From Hymenopellis radicata (lineage: Eukaryota; Basidiomycota; Agaricomycetes; Agaricales; Physalacriaceae): a stretch of DNA of 64,000 nt. Below the pieces are notes generated by a model. It saw only the letters and a list, made by a program, of their open reading frames with translations, was not told where the DNA came from and searched no databases. Shown in pieces: positions 59,200-64,000 of the stretch. The stretch's first letter is position 1. Each line of letters starts with the position of its first letter. Made by a program: the position numbers and the translations under genes. Where the stretch lies: positions 1 through 64,000 of the forward strand of contig JADNRX010000122.1 of NCBI GenBank assembly GCA_015501595.1, given 5' to 3'.

Positions 59200-61215
59200 A
59201 TGGTCTCCCCCAACCAGAATGGGTGGACGTCGTGGGGCTACAGATGGAGGTCCTCCTTCTGGTTCGTGACATTCGTGGTCTGGTTGGGTGAGTGCGGTAA
59301 CTCAGACTCGTTACGACAGTGATCGCTGATTGTGCGCATTGTAGGCGTCTTGACTGATCTCCTCGTCTATTCTATAATCGTACCTGTCATCCCGTTCCAG
59401 TTGCAGCTTCTAGGATATGACCATGTCTCTACTTTGACCGGATGGCTTCTCTTCGCCTACGTATGTTGCTGTCTCCCATTCTCATCATTTGCTACCTGAT
59501 CTGCTTATAATTATAGTCATGCGGATTGGTACTATGTACGCGACTCACTATCCCTGTATAATCTGCTGACCCGTACTTGAAGGTACTGTGTTTGTCGCCA
59601 TCTACGCCGAGAATTACAAGTCGCGACAGCTTCCGCTTGTCGTCGGCAATGTCATCCTGATTGGCTCGCAAATCATGTTCATGGAGGCGCCGACATACTG
59701 GCTCATGTGCTTTGCGCGCGCTCTGCAAGGCATTGGCTCGACCATGGTTTGGGTGATTGGCCTGGCATTGATGTGCGTTGATTACCGTCGAAGGAGCTGC
59801 GCCGATTGACTACTTTGCTTCGTACTTAGATGCGATGTTACACCTCCGGAATTGATAGGGAGTCAGCGTCCAGTTTCTCCTTTTCTGAAGAGGTCCTTAA
59901 CAACTTCTAGGGCAGCTTGGCATTGCAATGTCCGGCTTCACTTTGGGGTAAGCTGTGTGTTTTGTTCAAGTTCTGAATGTTCTGATCCATGTATAGGATA
60001 CTCCTGGGACCGCCAGTTGGTGGCGCGTTGTACAAGACCTTTGGTTCCGCGCGCCTTTCGTAATGGGAATCATCTTTGCGGCTGCCGACCTCTTGGGACG
60101 CCTACTAATTATTGAAGTTCATCCGACTTCGACGGCGGCTGTTTATCCTTCGACTCGCCGCTGCACACGACCGTTTCGCTAATGCAGAAAAGAGCGAGGT
60201 TGCTCCCGCTTCAGAGCGCCCCGACCAATCTATTTCTCAGCAAAACGTCGCTGACAAGGCAGTTGACGTTTATTGGAGTGTCACTCGCATTGCTCAAGTC
60301 TTCACGAGCTGTAACCGCGAGTCTAATAGCACTCGTTTTTGGGTAGGCAACTTTACGGGGTGGCGTTCTTCGGTTCATGGCCTTCAACAGGATTGTGGCC
60401 GCGGTACAAGACACTGTGATATCGCTTCACCTCAACCACGTTTGGGGTCTTGATTCCGCCAAGGTCGGCGTCGTCATGCTCGCGGCAGTCGTTCCTACTC
60501 TTTTCTGTGAGTTTTTACAAGTCTGACGTGATGGTTAATAATCTGATATCGCACAATAGCGGGCCCACTGACTGGATGGATTTCCGACAAGTATGGAACA
60601 TCTTGGGTTACCTTTCTGTCCATTCTCCTAGGCATACCGTGGTGTGCTGTGATGATCATAGACGGGCCTCTAGCCTTGTTTATCACGTCCTATGCTCTGC
60701 AAAGTCAGTACATCGAAGTTCGCATCGGAAACCCTCTGAAGTTTTCCAAGGTCTCTTCGTAGCAGCATTAGCTGCTCCCATCACGGTGGAACTAGCTATG
60801 GTCGCGCATAGAATTGAGGGTGTTGGTTGTGAGTGTCCCGATGTTTCGAAAATGTATACTATCACTTACGCCATCACCATAGACGCTCACGTATACAGCG
60901 TGTTTAACTTCACATTTGGTCTTGGTTCTACTGGTATGAACTCTCTTTTCCGATCTCCACGAAGTCCTCATAGTCTAGCGCAGTTGGGCCTATCATAGCT
61001 GGCCAGGTATGTGCAAACGGGTTATCGCTACACCGATGAATTTCATGATTGTTGATAGATGTACGACCACATCAAGGAAAGGCTGGATGGCCATTTGCTT
61101 GCTCGTAATTGGGCTGCTAGGAGCATCTGCCGCCCTGGCATTAGTCTATACAGGCGATCCCCCAGTGGTGACATGGATAGTTCGACGATGTGCCCGACGA
61201 CCTGGTGGTCCACGA
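59200..61215 (+). CDS. MFS transporter copy 1, frameshifted
   Basis: The N-terminus reads MVSPNQNGWTSWGYRWRSSF. Membrane segments come from short exons: VLTDLLVYSIIVPVIPFQL, then TVFVAIYAENYKSRQLPLVV, the AR-LQG signature CFARALQGIGSTMVWV, and ILLGPPVGGALYKTFG. One T is missing at 60045-60046 (FGFRAPF expected). Further frame changes follow in the central loop, near 60240-60280, and later exons carry stops. The last helix is recognisable as GWMAICLLVIGLLGASAALA. It belongs to the 12-helix general MFS family with the SLC18-like GTxxGP pattern. Substrate unknown. It appears inactivated, unless the indels are artefacts. Confidence 0.78.
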
Positions 61216-61549
61216 GCTAGAGAAGGTGTAGTGTGTTCGCAACTTCACCCTCAGAACTGTTAAAAGTCTTCATTCTGTATTTCATTGACCAACAATGTAG
61301 CCCTACTCCACAATACAGATCCCTCAAACTCCGTTCTGCAGTACTAGGCAGAGAATACTTCGGGAAACAGATGCGAACAAAACCTGGCCTTTTCTTGAAC
61401 CGCCTCGTCGCATGTATTTGCGAGGAGGTAGCCATTGAATATAGCGGTCAACACTGCCTCGCCTGCTTCTTGATGACCATCAATCATATCAATGAAATGA
61501 TACGACTCATCCGGACTTCTTCCCGAACTGCGAGTCTCTTCCCGCTGTC

Positions 61550-63497
61550 ATGATTGTACGTACTCTCTGCCAGACGACATTGGGCTACAGATGGCGCTCT
61601 TCCTACTGGTTTGTGACGCTCGTAGTGTGGCTCGGTATGCCAGTAGCGACTCTCTCTTGCAGACTCCTCAGCTAAGCTTGACGACACAGGCATCCTGACG
61701 GACCTCATCGTCTACTCGATAATCGTGCCCGTCATCCCTTTTCAACTCGAAAAGCTAGGATACACGCATATATCCACGCTCACCGGATGGCTCATGTTCG
61801 CCTACGTACGTATGTCCAATCTTCTCTCCAACTCCATACGCTGACCGAAGCCTGAGGACAGTCTGGAGGTTTGGTGATCAGTGAGCATTAATGCATGTCG
61901 TGCCATTCTAGCATCCATTCAACTTTGCTATCGCAGCGACCGTGTTTGTCGCAATGTTCGCCGACAACTACGCGAACCGCCAGCTTCCGCTCATAGTGGG
62001 CAACGTTATGCTCATCGGGTCCCAGATCATGTTCATAGAAGCCCCGGCGTACTGGCTCATGTGCGTTGCCCGCGCGCTGCAGGGGATAGGCTCGACCATG
62101 GTCTGGGTCGTAGGGCTTGCTTTAATGTGCGTTATAAAGCGTTCCGACCTTTGCGCGCCGGCATCTGATGAGCTCCTGCGATTTCGAAAGCTCCGATGTA
62201 ACCCCCAAAGATCTGATTGGACGTCAGTAGTACTGTTTCAATATAGTTTTGAAGATACTTACCAGTAACCTCTCTCTCTCTCCAGGACAGCTCGGGATCG
62301 CAATGTCTGGACTGACTATTGGGTAATATACTAACTTCTTCAAGTACTGCAAACACTCACGAATCATCAGACTTCTCCTGGGTCCGCCTGTGGGCGGAGC
62401 GCTGTACAAGACGTTCGGATTTCGTGCACCCTTCATCCTGTGCATCATATTTGCTGCCGTGGACATGGTGGGGCGACTTTTGGTCATCGAGGTCAGGCCA
62501 CTGGCCGAAAAGCTCAGACACGCCGCGGCCGACGCATCAGCGCCTAGTGTAAATAAGGCGGAGAACGAGGCATCTGATGTTGATGCTGAATTCAGCATCT
62601 CTGTCAAGCATTGACATTCGTCGGTGCTTTCCTGGCGCTTGTCAGGTCTCCGAGGGCACTCACTGCTGGCTTTATCGCTCTAGTTTTTGGGTGGGTCAGC
62701 CTGTCGCCTTCTGTCCTCTAAATCATTTGACTTATGATCATAACTTAGCATAATCGCCGCGTTACAAGACACAGTTGTAGCTCTACATCTGAAGGATGTA
62801 TGGGATGCCGACTCATACAAGGTTGGTCTGGTCATGCTGGCAGCGGTTGCTCCAACCTTTATATGTAAGGCCTGGCTCTCGCACTACGGTTCAACTTTCT
62901 AATCATGTTCTAAAGCGACACCTCTTACTGGGTGGGCAGCCGATAAGACAGGGACGGCTTGGCCGACAGCCTTGTCTTTGCTCTTGGGCGTTCCGTGGTG
63001 CGGTATAATGATTATCGAAGGCTCGTTAGGCTTGTTCATCACAGCATACGCTCTTCAGAGTGAGTTTCTCTGCGAGTGCATGTGGAGGGTTTCTCAACAA
63101 GCTTAGGTTTCTTCATCACGGGTATGGCAGCACCAGTCACAGCTGAACTCGCCATGGTGGCGCAGAGTATCGAGGGAGTTGGCTGTAAGTAGCGCGCACT
63201 GGCATTCTCCGCTGTTGCTGACCGTGGTGTAGATGCGCACGTATATAGCGTGTTCAACTTCGCATTCGGCCTTGGGTCCACGAGTACGTCGTTTCTGGCT
63301 GCCCGGACCTTGAATTCTAAACCAATGCAGTTGGGCCCATCATATCCGGACAGATGTACGACCACATTACGAGAGGATGGATGGCGCTTTGCCTGATGGT
63401 CGTCGGACTGTTGGCGGTTTGTACAACGCTGTCCATTATATATATCGGCGAACCGTCAGTGTATGACATGTTCACTGGCAAGCGGAGACATAAGTAG
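61550..63497 (+). CDS. MFS transporter copy 2
   Basis: The ATG at 61550 leads into MIVRTLCQTTLGYRWRSSYW and the first helix. Exons then give DLIVYSIIVPVIPFQLEKLG, ATVFVAMFADNYANRQLPLI, QGIGSTMVWVVGLAL, SDVTPKDLIGRQLGIAMSGL and LLLGPPVGGALYKTFGFRAP. A polar central loop (RHAAADASAPSVNKAENEAS) separates the two halves. The second half includes DADSYKVGLVMLAAVAPTFI and GFFITGMAAPVTAELAMVAQ. A G missing at 62608 (KAL expected) breaks the frame after the loop. Otherwise intron phases fit. It is a plasma-membrane or vacuolar major-facilitator protein of unknown substrate, paralogous to copy 1 just upstream. Confidence 0.85.
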
Positions 63498-63584
63498 ACT
63501 CTCTGTTAGCGAATCGCCGACCTCGTCTAGTAGGTAGAGTACACAGGAATATACTTTCAGAAATAGCATTGAATTGTCAGCGAG

Positions 63585-64000
63585 TTAGATAGCATCGCTC
63601 TCCACGAGCTTTCCGCAGATGATATACTTGTTGGAGAAATGGTCGATCCATCCTAAATTGATGTTAGACTGCTGAATTGCCTGTTCATGATGGAAACTCG
63701 CCTTTCATGTTTTCACTGCGAGAAAATAAGTGATACTTGCGATGAAAATGGAGTAGGTCACGTACATTTCATCCTGTTTAAGATCTTCGAGTTTGTCAAG
63801 AGGCTTGTCAATGTCTGTTAACATTTCTACCACGTCAATTAGCACGACAGCATATAAACACAACTCGTGATACGCACCAACGTCGAACGACTGCTTCGCC
63901 ATTCCACGAGAGGCGTCTCTTCCAGCAAAGTTCCCGTACATTCCGCCTAGTGTCAACGTTAGTGCTCGCCTCGCTGCCAGCGAATATACGCACCGGGTCC
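63585..64000 (-). CDS. DAP1: DAP1/MAPR cytochrome b5-like heme-binding protein, partial
   Basis: The 5' end lies beyond the window. The visible exons read GPG at the edge, then GMYGNFAGRDASRGMAKQSF, then LDKLEDLKQDE, then ENMKG, and WIDHFSNKYIICGKLVESDA to the stop at 63585. YGNFAGRDASRG and LDKLEDL are hallmarks of membrane-associated progesterone receptor proteins, which bind heme and support P450 enzymes in sterol synthesis. Just before WIDHF the donor is GC rather than GT (AAAG|GCGAGT near 63700), giving a GC-AG intron that keeps the frame. No break seen in the visible part. Confidence 0.88.

Overview
The window is a piece of a mushroom-forming basidiomycete (Agaricomycete) nuclear genome. 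Genes are broken by many short introns of about 45-65 bp with GT..AG ends. The families are typical of that group: DUF6535 membrane proteins, several F-box proteins, a secreted exo-polygalacturonase and MFS transporters. Conserved eukaryotic genes are also present: the DEAD-box helicase DED1, COP9 signalosome CSN7, SEC72, centrin CDC31 and a DAP1/MAPR heme-binding protein. No rRNA, tRNA or CRISPR was recognised. The species cannot be named from the sequence alone.

Layout. 1-2.8 kb has no recognisable gene but holds a 22-bp minisatellite. 2.8-6.7 kb is a broken DUF6535 tail, split from its normal neighbour by a 2.35-kb hAT-like transposon. 6.7-12.8 kb is a single-copy stretch: an F-box protein, DED1, and CSN7 divergent from DED1. 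13.4-25.5 kb and 42.1-49.6 kb hold copies of one block in which a DUF6535 gene and a centrin gene diverge from each other, flanked by two unidentified decayed genes. The 13.4-20.4 kb and 42.1-48.9 kb copies are inverted relative to each other. The 21.2-25.5 kb copy is truncated and carries a TA-flanked MITE inside its DUF6535 gene. Between the inverted arms, 25.5-42 kb is single-copy: isochorismatase-fold hydrolase, secreted alpha/beta hydrolase, exo-polygalacturonase, SEC72, DUF952 protein, alpha/beta hydrolase, F-box protein and a CCCH zinc-finger protein. 49.7-52.1 kb has an F-box protein and a GATA-type factor. 52.4-59 kb is a direct tandem duplication of an APH-kinase/F-box pair. 59.2-63.5 kb is a tandem pair of MFS transporters. 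The right edge cuts a DAP1-like gene.

The main themes are repeated duplication of the centrin/DUF6535 block, mobile-element insertion into those copies, and many one-base frameshifts in short homopolymers. The frameshifts also hit single-copy housekeeping genes such as CSN7, so base-calling or polishing error is a serious alternative to pseudogenisation. Of the DUF6535 copies, only the one at 14.2-17.5 kb reads cleanly from start to stop (1068 aa). Of the centrin copies, only the one at 43.0-43.6 kb does (166 aa).
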